Of a stretch of 54,174 nucleotides of DNA, positions 31,882 through 42,462 are shown in pieces (within the stretch, counting starts at the first letter, position 1; every line of letters begins with the position of its first letter). The notes under the pieces were generated by a model. The model was not told the DNA's origin. It ran no database searches and saw only the letters and a program-made list of their open reading frames with translations. The translations under genes and the position numbers were made by a program. This stretch comes from Cutibacterium avidum ATCC 25577 (GTDB taxonomy: Bacteria; Actinomycetota; Actinomycetes; Propionibacteriales; Propionibacteriaceae): contig NZ_JH165054.1 in assembly GCF_000227295.1 (NCBI RefSeq), forward strand, positions 2,488,539 to 2,542,712. Direction: 5' to 3'.

Positions 31882-34665
31882 ATGAGTGATGACACACCCG
31901 CATCCGCAAGACTGCGTCGTGGCCTCGCCTCGGCGTGCGTCCTCCTCACCGCAATCGCAACGACCGTCACCTTCACGCCGGCCAACGCAGCCCCGAGCGA
32001 CGAGAAGGCCGGCCCCACCTCGGGATCCACCGGCCGCACCACTGTCGGTCAGCTTCTGACCCCGGTCGGTCAGCTCACCACCCTCGGTGACCTCCCCCTC
32101 AACGAGGTCCTCTCCCCCGATGGCGAGTACCTCGTCATCAGCAACAACGGCCAGGGAACCCAGTCCTTGCAGGTCGTCGGCAAGGTCGTACAGACCATCC
32201 CCTACAAGTCTCCCGAGAGCCTGTACATGGGCCTGGCCTTCAGCCCTGACGGCAAGCACCTGTTCGCCAGTGCCGCCGGCAACCACAAGATCCGCACGTA
32301 CCACTTCGACTGCGGCAAGCTCGTGGAGACCACGGCCATCCAGATGCCGGTCATCAGCCCGAAGCGCAAGAAGGTCAACCTCTACCCGGCCGGCCTGGCC
32401 GTCACGAAGGACAGCAAGCGCCTCGTCGTGGCAGACCAACTTGCCGATGCGGTCTCGGTCATCGACCTGGCCACCAACAAGGTGCAGACCACCCACATCG
32501 GCCACCGTCCGGTCTGGGTCACCCTCTCCAAGGACTCCACCAAGGCCTTCGTCTCTTCCCAGGGCGGGTCGGACGTCGCCGAGGTCGACATCACGAAGTC
32601 CCAGCCCTTGGCCACCCACAAGATCGATGTGGGATTCCACCCCAACAAGTCGGTGCTGACGCCTGACGGCAAGACCCTCTACGTCGCCAACGGAGATGCC
32701 GACACCATCTCGGTCGTCGACGTGGCCTCCCATCACCAGACGGCCACCATTCCCGTCAACCGCAACGGCTCCAAGCTCGTCGGCGCCAATCCCACCGGCC
32801 TGACCCTCTCCAAGGATGGCAAGCGCCTCTACGTCACCAATTCCGGTCACAATGAGGTCGCCGTCATCAACACCGTGACCCACAAAGTCGCCGGAGACAT
32901 CCCGACCGGCTGGTACCCGACCCAGATTGTCGACCATGACGGCAAACTAAGCATCATCTCGGCCAAGGGGCTGGGCGCCGGCCCGAACAACGGCCCAGGC
33001 CACCCGAACCCGACCGACCCCAACGGCACCTCGGAGGACCAGTACTCCGGGTCCATGATCAAGGGCCTTCTCTCGACCATCGCTGAGCCTGACGCCGCCA
33101 CCCTGGCCAAGCAAACAGCCACCGTCGAGAAGAGCAACACCGCCAATGATGCGGCTCGTAGCAGCGTCGTCCCCAACCAGATCGGCACGAAGTCGAGCAA
33201 GATCAAGCACGTCATCTACGTCGTGCGCGAGAACCGCACCTTCGATCAGGAGCTGGGCTCCAACGGCCGCGGCAACGGCGATCCCACCCTCAACCTCTTC
33301 GGCGAGGAATCAGCCCCGAACACCCGAGCCCTGGCACGTCAGTTCGTCACCTTCGACAACTTCTACGCTGACGCCGAGGTCTCGGCCAACGGCTGGAACT
33401 GGGTCTCCCAGGCCAACTCGAACCCTTGGTCGGAGGAGATGTGGCCGTCCAACTACTCCGGACGCGGCGCACCGTACCCCAGCGAACACAATGACCCGGA
33501 GGCCTGCGCCAAGGAGCATGACGCCTACTTCTGGGAGCACCTGTCGAAGAACAACATCAGCTTCTACACCCAGCGTGACAAGAACGGAAAGGCTCACGCG
33601 GCCGACAAGGAGGTGCTCGACCCGAACACCGACCATGACTACATCGGCTGGTCCCTCGCCTGCCCTGACTCGGCAAACTCCTTCAAGCCGATGGCCAAGA
33701 ACTGCGGTCCGAAGTCCCGCGTCGACGAGTGGAAGTCCGACTTCGACAAGCAGGTGGAGAACGGCACCGTTCCGACGGTCCAATTCATCCGGCTGGGCAA
33801 TGACCACACCCAGGCCACCAAGGTTGGTGCCCCGACCCCGCATGCCTATGTCGCCGACAACGACCAGGCCGTCGGTCAGCTCGTCGAAGCCGTCTCCAAC
33901 TCCCCCATCTGGAAGGACACCGCGATCTTCCTCACCGAGGATGACGCCCAGAACGGCCCCGACCATGTCGACGCACACCGCACCATTGGTGAGGTCATCA
34001 GCCCGTACACCCGTACCGGCGGGGTCGATTCCACCTTCTACTCGACGGTGTCGATGCTGCGCACCATGGAGGGGATCCTCGGCATCGGGCCGCTGACCCA
34101 GTTCGACGCCTTCTCCACCCCGATGTCGGGTGCCTTCACCGACAAGCCCAACTTCAAGCCTTACACGGCTGTTCGTCCCTCCTACGACATGACGAAGGTC
34201 AACGGACCTGATGCCCCGTTGGCCAAGGAATCTGGTGAGCAGAGCACCGAGAAGGAGGACACCATTGACGAGCAGGTCTTCAACAAGGCCATTTGGAAGG
34301 CCGTCAAGGGTGCCGACTCCAAGATGCCCGAGCCCAAGCACTCCGTCATCCAGTCCAGTCCTCCGGCCTATGACGATGATGACGACGACGAGGGTGAGGA
34401 GGTCAAGCCCGGGGACGTCGACCTCGACGAGGTGGGCAGCTACTCGAAGGACTCCCGGGGATTCCCGGTGTGGACTCCGGACGGTGACGACGAGAGGTTC
34501 GACCCTGCCAAGGGCATCGACCCCTGCGCTCCGAAGCCTTCGCCGAAGCCGACGCCCACCCCGACTCCCAAGCCTGGCGCCCCTGTCCCGACCACAGCCG
34601 CTCCTTCTGCCAGCAACGGTGGGAACAACGGCGGAGGCCACGCTCTGCCACGCACCGGAGCCTGA
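31882..34665 (+). CDS. Secreted beta-propeller/phosphoesterase with terminal LPxTG
   Basis: 927 residues. Signal peptide MSDDTPASARLRRGLASACVLLTAIATTVTFTPANA; a YVTN-type seven-bladed propeller (about 60-360, for example GKTLYVANGDADTISVVDV); then an alkaline-phosphatase-superfamily phosphoesterase domain (IKHVIYVVRENRTFDQELGS, FDNFYADAEVSANGW, HDYIGWS, IFLTEDDAQNGPDHVDAHR). An Asp-rich loop and a Pro/Thr wall-spanning linker lead to ALPRTGA at the very end. The sorting motif lacks the hydrophobic helix and positive tail. Likely a surface or released phospholipase C-like enzyme. Monocistronic, with a hairpin after it. Confidence 0.85.
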   Translation: MSDDTPASARLRRGLASACVLLTAIATTVTFTPANAAPSDEKAGPTSGSTGRTTVGQLLTPVGQLTTLGDLPLNEVLSPDGEYLVISNNGQGTQSLQVVGKVVQTIPYKSPESLYMGLAFSPDGKHLFASAAGNHKIRTYHFDCGKLVETTAIQMPVISPKRKKVNLYPAGLAVTKDSKRLVVADQLADAVSVIDLATNKVQTTHIGHRPVWVTLSKDSTKAFVSSQGGSDVAEVDITKSQPLATHKIDVGFHPNKSVLTPDGKTLYVANGDADTISVVDVASHHQTATIPVNRNGSKLVGANPTGLTLSKDGKRLYVTNSGHNEVAVINTVTHKVAGDIPTGWYPTQIVDHDGKLSIISAKGLGAGPNNGPGHPNPTDPNGTSEDQYSGSMIKGLLSTIAEPDAATLAKQTATVEKSNTANDAARSSVVPNQIGTKSSKIKHVIYVVRENRTFDQELGSNGRGNGDPTLNLFGEESAPNTRALARQFVTFDNFYADAEVSANGWNWVSQANSNPWSEEMWPSNYSGRGAPYPSEHNDPEACAKEHDAYFWEHLSKNNISFYTQRDKNGKAHAADKEVLDPNTDHDYIGWSLACPDSANSFKPMAKNCGPKSRVDEWKSDFDKQVENGTVPTVQFIRLGNDHTQATKVGAPTPHAYVADNDQAVGQLVEAVSNSPIWKDTAIFLTEDDAQNGPDHVDAHRTIGEVISPYTRTGGVDSTFYSTVSMLRTMEGILGIGPLTQFDAFSTPMSGAFTDKPNFKPYTAVRPSYDMTKVNGPDAPLAKESGEQSTEKEDTIDEQVFNKAIWKAVKGADSKMPEPKHSVIQSSPPAYDDDDDDEGEEVKPGDVDLDEVGSYSKDSRGFPVWTPDGDDERFDPAKGIDPCAPKPSPKPTPTPTPKPGAPVPTTAAPSASNGGNNGGGHALPRTGA

Positions 34666-34696
34666 TCAGATGAGTTGATCCCATCCACCCACGTCA

Positions 34697-34731
34697 TCCG
34701 GGCCGTCTGCCACCATGGGAGGCGGCCCGGA
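34697..34731 (+). terminator. Hairpin terminator after the phosphoesterase gene
   Basis: Arms TCCGGGCCG (34697-34705) and CGGCCCGGA (34723-34731), no T-tract. Confidence 0.55.
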
Positions 34732-34903
34732 CAACGTGCGTACAGTGGATCACCATGTCATCAGGCCCAGAAGCCCTCAAGACACGCTGCCGTATGCGAT
34801 TCCCGTCATACCTGTGTCACCTCTTCGCCGCGGGGTCGAGAGGACACCTCGCGCCCGGTCCACTCCCTGCAGACTGTCGTCCTCCTCGGATACCGTGTCG
34901 CCC

Positions 34904-36151
34904 ATGGCAGAGCCGAACACCGCTGACAACCCTCGCTCCCTGGCGTGGGTGGTCAACGCCGTCAAGGGGTGGGTGGAACGCTGCGGGGCCATTTGGGTCC
35001 AGGCCCAGGTCATCGAGGTCACCCGTCGTTCCGGCCCCACTCAGTTCCTCACCCTGCGCGACCCCACCGAGGAGATCTCTGCCACCGCGACCTGCCATCG
35101 ACGTGTCCTCGACGCCGCTGGGCCCATCGAGTCGGGCATGACGGTCACCGCCCTCATCCGCCCAACGGTCTGGTCACGCAGCGGCAGACTCTCCTTCGAG
35201 GTCTCCGAGATCACTCCCACCGGCGAGGGCCAGCTGCTCGCTCAGTTGGAGAGACGCAAGCGTCTGTTGGAGGCCGAGGGGCTCTTCGACGTCACCCTTC
35301 ACAAGCCCATTCCTGTTCTGCCACGCAGTATCGGCCTCATCACGGGAGCCGGTTCGGACGCCGAGCGAGATGTTCAACGTCACGCCACCCTTCGTTGGTC
35401 CGCCGCCCGTTTCGTGGTGCGCAACACCTTGGTCCAGGGCCCCATGGCAGCCCAGCAGGTCATCGCGGCCCTGGCCGAGCTCGACGCCAACCCCGCCGTC
35501 GACGTCATCGTCATCGCCCGCGGCGGCGGTTCCCTCGAGGACCTCCTCCCCTTCAGCGACGAGGCCCTGGTACGAGCGGTCTACGCCACCAAGACTCCGG
35601 TCGTCTCGGCCATCGGCCACGAGCGCGACAACCCCATCCTCGACCTCGTCGCCGACCTGCGAGCCTCCACACCGACAGATGCCGGCAAACTCATCGTCCC
35701 GGACGCTGCGGAGGAGTCCCAGGCCATCGAGATGGCAAGAACCCGACTTCGCCAAGCCGTCACGAGGTTTGTCGACGTCGAGGCGGCCCATCTCGCCCAG
35801 GTGCGGTCCCGACCGGTGATGGTCAATCCCACGGCCACCCTCGACATCACCACCGAGAAACTCGACTCGGCCCTGCAGCGTCTTCGCCTCGCGACCAATC
35901 GAGCCCTGGACGCCGAGAGCCGCGACGTCGATCACATGCTCGAGAGAGTGCGCGCCATGTCTCCCAAGGCCACCTTGGATCGCGGCTACGCCATCCTTGC
36001 CGACTCCGAGGGCGACTCCATCACCTCCGTCGATGACACCGATCCGGGAGCGAATCTGTCGGTCTACCTGTCCGACGGCACCCTCGGCGTCACCGTCGAT
36101 TCCCTCGACCGACGTACCCCCAACCGACCACCGTCCCAGGAGGATTCATGA
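34904..36151 (+). CDS. xseA: Exodeoxyribonuclease VII large subunit
   Basis: About 415 residues: N-terminal OB fold (VNAVKGWVERCGAIWVQAQVIEVTRR), then the nuclease region LPRSIGLITGAGSDAERDVQRHATLRW, VIARGGGSLEDLLPFSDEALVRAV and SAIGHERDNPILDLVADLRASTPTDAG. It degrades single-stranded DNA to oligonucleotides with XseB. I start at ATG 34904; the longer frame upstream lacks family similarity. Overlaps xseB by ATGA. Confidence 0.95.
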   Translation: MAEPNTADNPRSLAWVVNAVKGWVERCGAIWVQAQVIEVTRRSGPTQFLTLRDPTEEISATATCHRRVLDAAGPIESGMTVTALIRPTVWSRSGRLSFEVSEITPTGEGQLLAQLERRKRLLEAEGLFDVTLHKPIPVLPRSIGLITGAGSDAERDVQRHATLRWSAARFVVRNTLVQGPMAAQQVIAALAELDANPAVDVIVIARGGGSLEDLLPFSDEALVRAVYATKTPVVSAIGHERDNPILDLVADLRASTPTDAGKLIVPDAAEESQAIEMARTRLRQAVTRFVDVEAAHLAQVRSRPVMVNPTATLDITTEKLDSALQRLRLATNRALDAESRDVDHMLERVRAMSPKATLDRGYAILADSEGDSITSVDDTDPGANLSVYLSDGTLGVTVDSLDRRTPNRPPSQEDS

Positions 36152-36399
36152 GCGAGAAGAAGTCCGAGTCGGCACCCGAGAAGCCCACCTCCGAGGAGCC
36201 CGAGATCCCATACGAGGCCGCCCGCGACGAACTGGTTGGCATCGTCACCCGACTGGAGTCCGGCGGCATCTCCCTGGCCGAGACCATGAAGCTGTGGGAA
36301 CGCGGCGAGAAGCTCGCCGACATCTGCCAGACCTGGCTCGACGGGGCTCGCGCCCGTATCGAAGCGGCACGCTCCGAGGCCGAGGACTCCCAGGCCTGA
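36148..36399 (+). CDS. xseB: Exodeoxyribonuclease VII small subunit
   Basis: 83 residues. YEAARDELVGIVTRLESGGISLAETMKLWERGEKLADICQTWLDGARARIE is the full XseB signature; the first 25 residues are a Glu/Lys/Pro-rich extension. Translationally coupled to xseA. Confidence 0.95.
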   Translation: MSEKKSESAPEKPTSEEPEIPYEAARDELVGIVTRLESGGISLAETMKLWERGEKLADICQTWLDGARARIEAARSEAEDSQA

Positions 36400-36405
36400 C
36401 GGGGG

Positions 36406-36954
36406 TCAAGACGTCTTCAGCATCCCCGCATAGTCAGTGAGAATCTGATAGTCAGCATCCGCGACGACGACAACCGCCGAGGAACCGACCTTCGTCACCA
36501 GGGCACGGGTGCGGCCGTCCGGGCTGACCATCTTCGTCCAGGTGTACTGACCCGCCTTGACCTTCCCATCCTCGGTGGCTGATCTCGTCACCGAGGCGAC
36601 GTAAGCCTTGGCAGGCTCGTCGGACTGGTTCACGGCCAGGTAGATGTTCTCGCTGGTGAGGAATCCCAATTCCCACCTGTTCCCCGCGGAGATGGTGTTT
36701 CCCACCCATCGATCCCCCTTGTTGGCATACCTCGCCTTGGTGGGCCGCCAGTCCTCGGGCACCTCCTTGGGAGCCAGCACCGGGTACCCGGCATGGGTGC
36801 GCGCTGACGTCGCCACGGGCTTCCAGTCAACCTTCTGGATGTTCGGCTCGTCAGGGGTCCTGGTGAAGAACCACACGATGAGCAACACGGGGACGAGGAT
36901 GACAGCCAAGGACAGGAACATATCCTTGATGCCGGCTCTGGGATTGGGTGCCAC
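36406..36954 (-). CDS. DUF4245 membrane-anchored protein
   Basis: 182 residues. One N-terminal membrane helix (DMFLSLAVILVPVLLIVWFF), then an extracytoplasmic domain with PVLAPKEVPEDWRPTKARY and WELGFLTSENIYLAVNQSD, typical of actinobacterial DUF4245. Function unknown. Neighbourhood with xseAB is common in actinobacteria. Confidence 0.8.
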   Translation of the reverse strand: MAPNPRAGIKDMFLSLAVILVPVLLIVWFFTRTPDEPNIQKVDWKPVATSARTHAGYPVLAPKEVPEDWRPTKARYANKGDRWVGNTISAGNRWELGFLTSENIYLAVNQSDEPAKAYVASVTRSATEDGKVKAGQYTWTKMVSPDGRTRALVTKVGSSAVVVVADADYQILTDYAGMLKTS

Positions 36955-36999
36955 GCTCCCGATTGTTGCAGATGCGTCGCGTGGCGTCGCCTCAGCTGA

Positions 37000-38349
37000 T
37001 CAACCGACCATGTCCTCCATCAGGCTGGTCACCAGCGCGGCGACGGGCGAACGCTCCGACCTGGTGAGGGTCACGTGGCCGAACAGATCGTGTCCTCGCA
37101 GCCTCTCGATGACGGCTGCCACACCGTCATAACGACCTACCCGAAGGTTGTCCCGCTGGGCGACGTCGTGGGTGAGCACCACCCGCGAGTTCTGCCCGAT
37201 TCGCGAGAGCACCGTCAGCAGCACGTTGCGCTCCAGGGACTGGGCCTCGTCGACGATGACGAAGGCGTCATGGAGGGAACGGCCGCGGATGTGCGTCAGC
37301 GGCAGGATCTCCAGCATGCCACGCGACATGACCTCCTCGATGACGTAATTATTCGTCACGCTGGTGAGGGTATCCAGAACCGCCTGACCCCACGGGGCCA
37401 TCTTCTCCCCCTCGTCACCGGGCAGGTAGCCCAGATCCTGGCCACCGACGGCATACAACGGCCGGAAGACCATGACCTTCTTGTGGAGTTGTCGCTCCAG
37501 CACCGCCTCGAGCCCTGCGCACAACGCCAACGCCGACTTTCCGGTACCGGCATGCCCTCCCATGGAGACGATGCCGACCTGAGGGTCCAGCAGCATGTCG
37601 AGGGCAACCCGCTGCTCAGCCGAGCGGCCACGGATCCCGAACGCCTCCTGGTCATTGGGGATGAGCCGAGCCGAGGCGTCCGGCATCCGTCGGGCCAGAG
37701 CACTGCCGTTCGGGCCGTCCAGCACGAGTCCGGCGTGCACCGGGATCTCGTCGAAGATCGAGTCGACGACGTGTCCCTCCTCGTAGAGTGCCGAGATCAT
37801 CTCGTCAGGAACCTCGAGATTGACCATGCCGGTCCATCCGCTGTCCGGGACGAGTTCGTGCCGGTACTCCTCGGCTTCCAGGCCGATGGCCGAGGCCTTG
37901 ACCCGCAACGGCAGGTCCTTCGTCACCAGTACGACGGAGTGCCCGGCCAGCCGGTAGTTCTGGGCAACCGCCAGGATCCGGGTGTCGTTGTCACCAAGAC
38001 GGAAGCCGTCAGGCAAGCAATTCGGGTCGGAGTGGTTGAGCTCAACGAGCAGTTCGCCTCCCTCATCGTTGACCGGCACCGGCCCGACGAGGCCGCCGTT
38101 GTCGAGCCGCAACTTGTCGAGGATGCGCAACGCTGCGCGGGCGAAATGTCCCAATTCTGGATGGTGGCGTTTGCCCTCCAACTCGGTGATGACGACGATC
38201 GGCACCACCACGTGATGCTCGGCGAAGTTGAGCAGGGCACGAGGATCCGACAGCAGCACCGATGTGTCGATGACGTAGGTCCGCCTCCCCTCAGGTGCCG
38301 CCGGGATCGGGCTGTGGGCTCGCTCGGAGCCTTCTGGACGGACGGACAC
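37000..38349 (-). CDS. PIN-PhoH protein (PhoH2-type RNase/helicase)
   Basis: About 449 residues. An N-terminal PIN domain ([16 protein letters not shown] with the first Asp, later [28 protein letters not shown]) is fused to a PhoH ATPase with Walker [16 protein letters not shown] and Walker [14 protein letters not shown]. Such PhoH2 proteins unwind and cleave RNA and in mycobacteria are linked to TA-type antitoxins. GTG 38349 ([10 protein letters not shown]) is chosen because GGGAGG precedes it at good spacing; the start at 38379 is an alternative. Confidence 0.88.
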   Translation of the reverse strand: MSVRPEGSERAHSPIPAAPEGRRTYVIDTSVLLSDPRALLNFAEHHVVVPIVVITELEGKRHHPELGHFARAALRILDKLRLDNGGLVGPVPVNDEGGELLVELNHSDPNCLPDGFRLGDNDTRILAVAQNYRLAGHSVVLVTKDLPLRVKASAIGLEAEEYRHELVPDSGWTGMVNLEVPDEMISALYEEGHVVDSIFDEIPVHAGLVLDGPNGSALARRMPDASARLIPNDQEAFGIRGRSAEQRVALDMLLDPQVGIVSMGGHAGTGKSALALCAGLEAVLERQLHKKVMVFRPLYAVGGQDLGYLPGDEGEKMAPWGQAVLDTLTSVTNNYVIEEVMSRGMLEILPLTHIRGRSLHDAFVIVDEAQSLERNVLLTVLSRIGQNSRVVLTHDVAQRDNLRVGRYDGVAAVIERLRGHDLFGHVTLTRSERSPVAALVTSLMEDMVG

Positions 38350-38495
38350 GAAAACCTCCCGTGACATGAGAGGTCGCATCGAGGAAAGAAACGTCGTCGA
38401 GGCGTCGGATGCGGCCCCTCTGACATCATACCTAGAGCCCGACAGGTGGAACCGGAGTGTGCGATTCGGCCATTCGCCCAGAGTTCACCAGCCGG

Positions 38496-39164
38496 TCAGA
38501 TGACGGCAAGACCGATGGCAACCGCATGACAGATCGCGGCCACCGCAGTGCAGCTGTGGAAGACCTCGTGGAAGCCGAACCAGGTGGGTGACGGATTGGG
38601 CTTCTGACGGGCGTAGGCGACAGCTCCGACGGTGTAGAACACCCCTCCGACGAGGATCAGGATGACGACTGCTGGCCCTCCCACGCGCCAGAACTGCGGC
38701 AGCCACCACAAGGCAGTCCACCCCATGAAGACGTAGAGGATCGTCGAGGCCCATCTGGGCACGCCGTTCCACACGAACCGGAAGGCCACTCCGAGCAGGG
38801 CGCAGGCCCAGATGATCGACAGCAGGATCACCCTGGAGGCACCCGTCGTCAGCGAGACGGCCAGCGGGGTGTACGTGCCAGCGATGAACACCGCGATGTT
38901 GGCGTGGTCGATGCGGCGCAGGACGTCCTTGATCTTCGCACCCCACGGCACCCGGTGATATATCGCCGAATTGCCAAAGAGCTCCAACCCGGTGAGCATC
39001 CAGATCGCGACGGCGAACCGGTTCCCCCACGTCGGCGTGACGATCATGAGACCAACCCCGGCCAGCAAGATCAGCGGTGCCATGACGGTGTGAACCCATC
39101 CGCGCAACCTCGGTTTGGGGAGCACAGTGCCGCGGTTCTCGCCGTTGTTGCCTTGACGCGACAT
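38496..39164 (-). CDS. trhA: Hemolysin III/TrhA-type (PAQR) membrane protein
   Basis: 222 residues with seven hydrophobic helices. Conserved residues GNSAIYHR, RRIDHANIAVFIAGTYTPLAV and FGFHEVFHSCTAVAAICHAV carry the His/Asp metal site of the PAQR family. Its physiological role is lipid homeostasis in E. coli; hemolysin is a historic name. Confidence 0.9.
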   Translation of the reverse strand: MSRQGNNGENRGTVLPKPRLRGWVHTVMAPLILLAGVGLMIVTPTWGNRFAVAIWMLTGLELFGNSAIYHRVPWGAKIKDVLRRIDHANIAVFIAGTYTPLAVSLTTGASRVILLSIIWACALLGVAFRFVWNGVPRWASTILYVFMGWTALWWLPQFWRVGGPAVVILILVGGVFYTVGAVAYARQKPNPSPTWFGFHEVFHSCTAVAAICHAVAIGLAVI

Positions 39165-39313
39165 AGCCCGCGGTCCTCCTCCTCGACAAAACCTACGGCT
39201 CGGTAGGTTCTGCCTCCAGCCTACCCTGCCGACGAGGTCTGCCCGCGACTCGATCTCGGCCTCACCGCGTGAATTGCTGACCGTTTGTACCGAGCACTGA
39301 CTAATCTGGACCC

Positions 39314-40135
39314 ATGAGCAGCCTGGACAACCGTCTGTCGAAGGTCAGTGAGACCCTCGACCGCATGCACCCGTCCGGACTGCTGTACACCACCTACGAA
39401 GCGAGACTGCTCGACCAGCTCGATCGCAGTCGACTGCCCCAGCACGTCGCCGTGCTGGCTGACGGCAACCGTCGTTGGGCTCGTCTCAACGCACCGGGAC
39501 AGCCCTTGGTGGCCGGTTACGAGGCGGGCGCGGATCGCCTCCGAGAATTCTGCGCCTGGTGCGACGCCGTCGGTATCCCAATCATCACACTGTGGGTATT
39601 GTCGACCGACAACCTGCAACGCGCGGAAACCGGCGAACTTGGACCACTTCTCAAGGTCATCGAGTCCCTCGTCGACTCCCTGGCAGAGAATCCACGCTGG
39701 CGGGTCCAGGCCGTCGGAGACCTCGATCTGCTACCCGCCGAGATGGCCGAGTCCCTCTGTCGTGCCGGCCGCAACTCGGCCGACCACGTCGGCATGCATA
39801 TCAACGTCGCGGTGGCCTATGGCGGTCGTCACGAGCTGCGCGACGCCGTCCGCTCACTACTTGCCGAGGAGGCCGAGAAGGGCACCAGCCTGGCCGATCT
39901 CGCGGAGACCCTCGAGATCGACCAGATTGAGGAGCACCTCTACACCCGCGGCCAACCCGATCCGGATCTCATCATTCGCACCTCGGGCGAGCAGCGATTG
40001 TCGGGCTTCCTCATGTGGCAAAGTGCCCACTCCGAGTTCTACTTCTGCGAGGCATTGTGGCCCGATTTCCGCAAGGTCGACTTCCTGCGAGCCCTCCGCT
40101 CCTTCACCCAGCGGGAGCGGCGCTACGGCCGCTGA
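39314..40135 (+). CDS. uppS: cis-Prenyltransferase (isoprenyl diphosphate synthase, UppS family)
   Basis: 273 residues. The pyrophosphate-binding motif appears as VLADGNRRWARL (usual MDGNGRWA), later GMHINVAVAYGGRHELRDAV and DPDLIIRTSGEQRLSGFLMWQSAHSEFYF. The N-terminal LLYTTYEARLL and the Asn-Arg in DGNRR resemble actinobacterial short-chain enzymes (Z,E-farnesyl diphosphate synthase type), so the product may be a short precursor for decaprenyl phosphate rather than undecaprenyl diphosphate. Confidence 0.88.
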   Translation: MSSLDNRLSKVSETLDRMHPSGLLYTTYEARLLDQLDRSRLPQHVAVLADGNRRWARLNAPGQPLVAGYEAGADRLREFCAWCDAVGIPIITLWVLSTDNLQRAETGELGPLLKVIESLVDSLAENPRWRVQAVGDLDLLPAEMAESLCRAGRNSADHVGMHINVAVAYGGRHELRDAVRSLLAEEAEKGTSLADLAETLEIDQIEEHLYTRGQPDPDLIIRTSGEQRLSGFLMWQSAHSEFYFCEALWPDFRKVDFLRALRSFTQRERRYGR

Positions 40136-40153
40136 CCTGCCGAGTGCACGATC

Positions 40154-42169
40154 TCAAGCTCGCCGCCAGAGCGGGTCCTTGAGCTCCAGGTATTCGGTCA
40201 CCGGCTCGAAGCACACCTTGCCACGGCACACCCAACACATCGGCTGACCGTCACGCGGGGCGCGATCCTCGAACCATGTACCGAACCCGGATCCCTCGCC
40301 AACTCGACGCATGATGGCCGACCCGGCCGGAGCCATGCGCCACGCTGCTGCGGCCAGATCCGTGGGCTCCTCCTGGGTGTCGGCGATGACGACACCAGCC
40401 GGCTTGAGACCCCGACGGGCCTCATCGGCGATGAGGAAGTCGGCCAGTGCCCACCCCGCGAAGCGAGGAGTGGACGCCACCACCGGCAGCAGTGCGCCGG
40501 AGGCCTCGTCCGCACGCCTGACGAAGTCGTCACGCTCAGCCATGAGCCCCACCCGACGCAGGGCCATCACCATGGAGGCCGTTGCGCTGGGGCAGGCATC
40601 GTCGGTCAGGGTGTGGGCCGTCACCGTAAGCAGGTCCGACCCTTCGGCGTCAAGGAAGCTCCCATCGGGAGCACCGAACCGCGTCACAGCCTGGTCAAGC
40701 ACCTCGACAGCACGGTCACACCACACCGGCTCCCCCGTAGCACCGGCCAGACCGGCGAAGGACAGGCCAACCCACGCGTAGTCCTCGCAGACCGCCGGGG
40801 CTCCCGGATGATCATGGAAGGAGGTGCGCAGCAGGTCACCGTCACTCCAATGGGCCGTCCACAGCGCCTCAGCCAGATCGCGGGCCTGCCTCACCCAGGA
40901 CCACTCGCGCAGAATCATTCCGGCCTCGACGAGCCCGTCGATGAGCATGGCGTTCCACGCCGTGATGGCCTTCTCGTCGCGAGCAGGAGCGCTACGACGA
41001 TCACGAGCCTCCAGCAGGGTGTCCATGTCGACGTTGATGCGCTCCCACTCGACCCGTCCGCGCATCTGGAGGGTACCCAGACCGTTCTCGTCGAAGGGCT
41101 CCAGATGCACCAGTGGACGCAGCCACTCGGTCTCCTCGGATCCCAGGGCGTCCGTGATGAGATCCTGGTTCCACAGGTAGTAAATCCCCTCCCGGGTGTG
41201 GCCGGCTGCGTCGTCGGAGTCGGCATCGAGTCCGGCGGCATACAGGCCGTTCGGCAGCTGCATCTCCCGGTTGAGCCAGGACACCGTGCGACGGGCGGCA
41301 TGGGAGTAGAGATCTCGACGATCCGAGTCGTGATCGGCTGTACGACGCCAGCACCGAGCCATCGTCCCCAACAGCAGGGCATTGTCGTAAAGCATCTTCT
41401 CGAAGTGAGGCACCACCCACTGGGAATCCGTGGAATAACGGTGGAACCCGCCACCGACCTGATCGAAGATGCCGCCACGCACCAGGTGCTCACACGTGTT
41501 CTGCGCCATGTCGAGGCTGGTCGGGTCTCCCTTGACCAGCAGGGCGTCCAGCAGGGTGGCGTTAGGGAACTTCGTCGGTCCTCCGAAGCCGCCATGCACG
41601 ATGTCGTAGTCCGCTCCCACGGCGTCAATGAGCTCACCGGCAACCGGACGCGGGGTGTCAGGGGTCTTCTCGATAGGACGCAGATGCTCGACGATGGCCT
41701 CGGCCGAGGACACCACCTCATCGCGACGCTCTCGCCATGCACCGCCAAGAGCCTCGACGAGCTCCACGAAGGCGGGCTGACCACCCCGGCGCACCGGCGG
41801 GAAATAGGTGCCGGCGAAGAAGGGCTTGCCGTCAGGAGTCAGGAAGACGGTGTTGGGCCAGCCACCCTGGCCAGTCATCGCCAGGGTCACCTGCATCAGC
41901 GCGGTGTCAACCTCTGGACGCTCCTCGCGATCGACCTTGACGGCCACGACATTGGCGTTGACAACCTCAGCCACTTCCGGATCGGAGAAGGACTCGAAAG
42001 CCATGACGTGGCACCAGTGGCAGCTCGAGTAGCCCACCGAGACCATGACCGGCACGTCGCGACGACGCGCTTCGGCGAATGCTTCCTCTCCCCACGGGAA
42101 CCAGTCGACGGGGTTCGCGGCGTGTTGGAGCAGATACGGGCTGGTGGACTCACCAAGGTGGTTGGGCAT
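40154..42169 (-). CDS. Thioredoxin-domain protein of the YyaL/DUF255 family
   Basis: 671 residues. N-terminal thioredoxin-like DUF255 domain ([35 protein letters not shown] with CxxC-like pair), then an (alpha/alpha)6 barrel resembling N-acylglucosamine 2-epimerases ([32 protein letters not shown]). Known members are poorly characterised; a role in protein thiol or sugar chemistry is only suggested. Convergent with uppS. Confidence 0.9.
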   Translation of the reverse strand: MPNHLGESTSPYLLQHAANPVDWFPWGEEAFAEARRRDVPVMVSVGYSSCHWCHVMAFESFSDPEVAEVVNANVVAVKVDREERPEVDTALMQVTLAMTGQGGWPNTVFLTPDGKPFFAGTYFPPVRRGGQPAFVELVEALGGAWRERRDEVVSSAEAIVEHLRPIEKTPDTPRPVAGELIDAVGADYDIVHGGFGGPTKFPNATLLDALLVKGDPTSLDMAQNTCEHLVRGGIFDQVGGGFHRYSTDSQWVVPHFEKMLYDNALLLGTMARCWRRTADHDSDRRDLYSHAARRTVSWLNREMQLPNGLYAAGLDADSDDAAGHTREGIYYLWNQDLITDALGSEETEWLRPLVHLEPFDENGLGTLQMRGRVEWERINVDMDTLLEARDRRSAPARDEKAITAWNAMLIDGLVEAGMILREWSWVRQARDLAEALWTAHWSDGDLLRTSFHDHPGAPAVCEDYAWVGLSFAGLAGATGEPVWCDRAVEVLDQAVTRFGAPDGSFLDAEGSDLLTVTAHTLTDDACPSATASMVMALRRVGLMAERDDFVRRADEASGALLPVVASTPRFAGWALADFLIADEARRGLKPAGVVIADTQEEPTDLAAAAWRMAPAGSAIMRRVGEGSGFGTWFEDRAPRDGQPMCWVCRGKVCFEPVTEYLELKDPLWRRA

Positions 42170-42226
42170 GGTGGTCAGCCTACGAGCACAACCCCATACT
42201 GGGCCAGGCGGACCCTAGGCGGGACG

Positions 42227-42436
42227 TCAGTGCTTCGCCGAGTTCGTCGTGGACCCCTTGGCATCCTCCTGATGGTTCTCCTTGAGGGCAGGGCCGCAGG
42301 GAACCTCGTCGAAGTCGATGCCACGGATGTTGCGTCGGATGCTGATCCACGCGACGACACCGAAGACAGCAAGTGTTAGGCAGCACAAGAAGTTGGCGAG
42401 GCCGGTGCTCACGAGCTGGGCTGCAAGAACTGTCAT
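42227..42436 (-). CDS. Small membrane protein (69 aa)
   Basis: One hydrophobic segment (FLCCLTLAVFGVVAWISI) near the N-terminus, then a charged tail (RRNIRGIDFDEVP...). Family not recognised. It sits alone between the YyaL-type gene and the divergent DUF4307 gene. Confidence 0.45.
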   Translation of the reverse strand: MTVLAAQLVSTGLANFLCCLTLAVFGVVAWISIRRNIRGIDFDEVPCGPALKENHQEDAKGSTTNSAKH

Positions 42437-42462
42437 GCTGACAGCCTACGCCCTAGGGCACA

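Noticed and set aside
31744-34641. Large minus-strand open frames inside the phosphoesterase locus
   Set aside because: Shadows of a high-GC gene; no domain, no Shine-Dalgarno signals.
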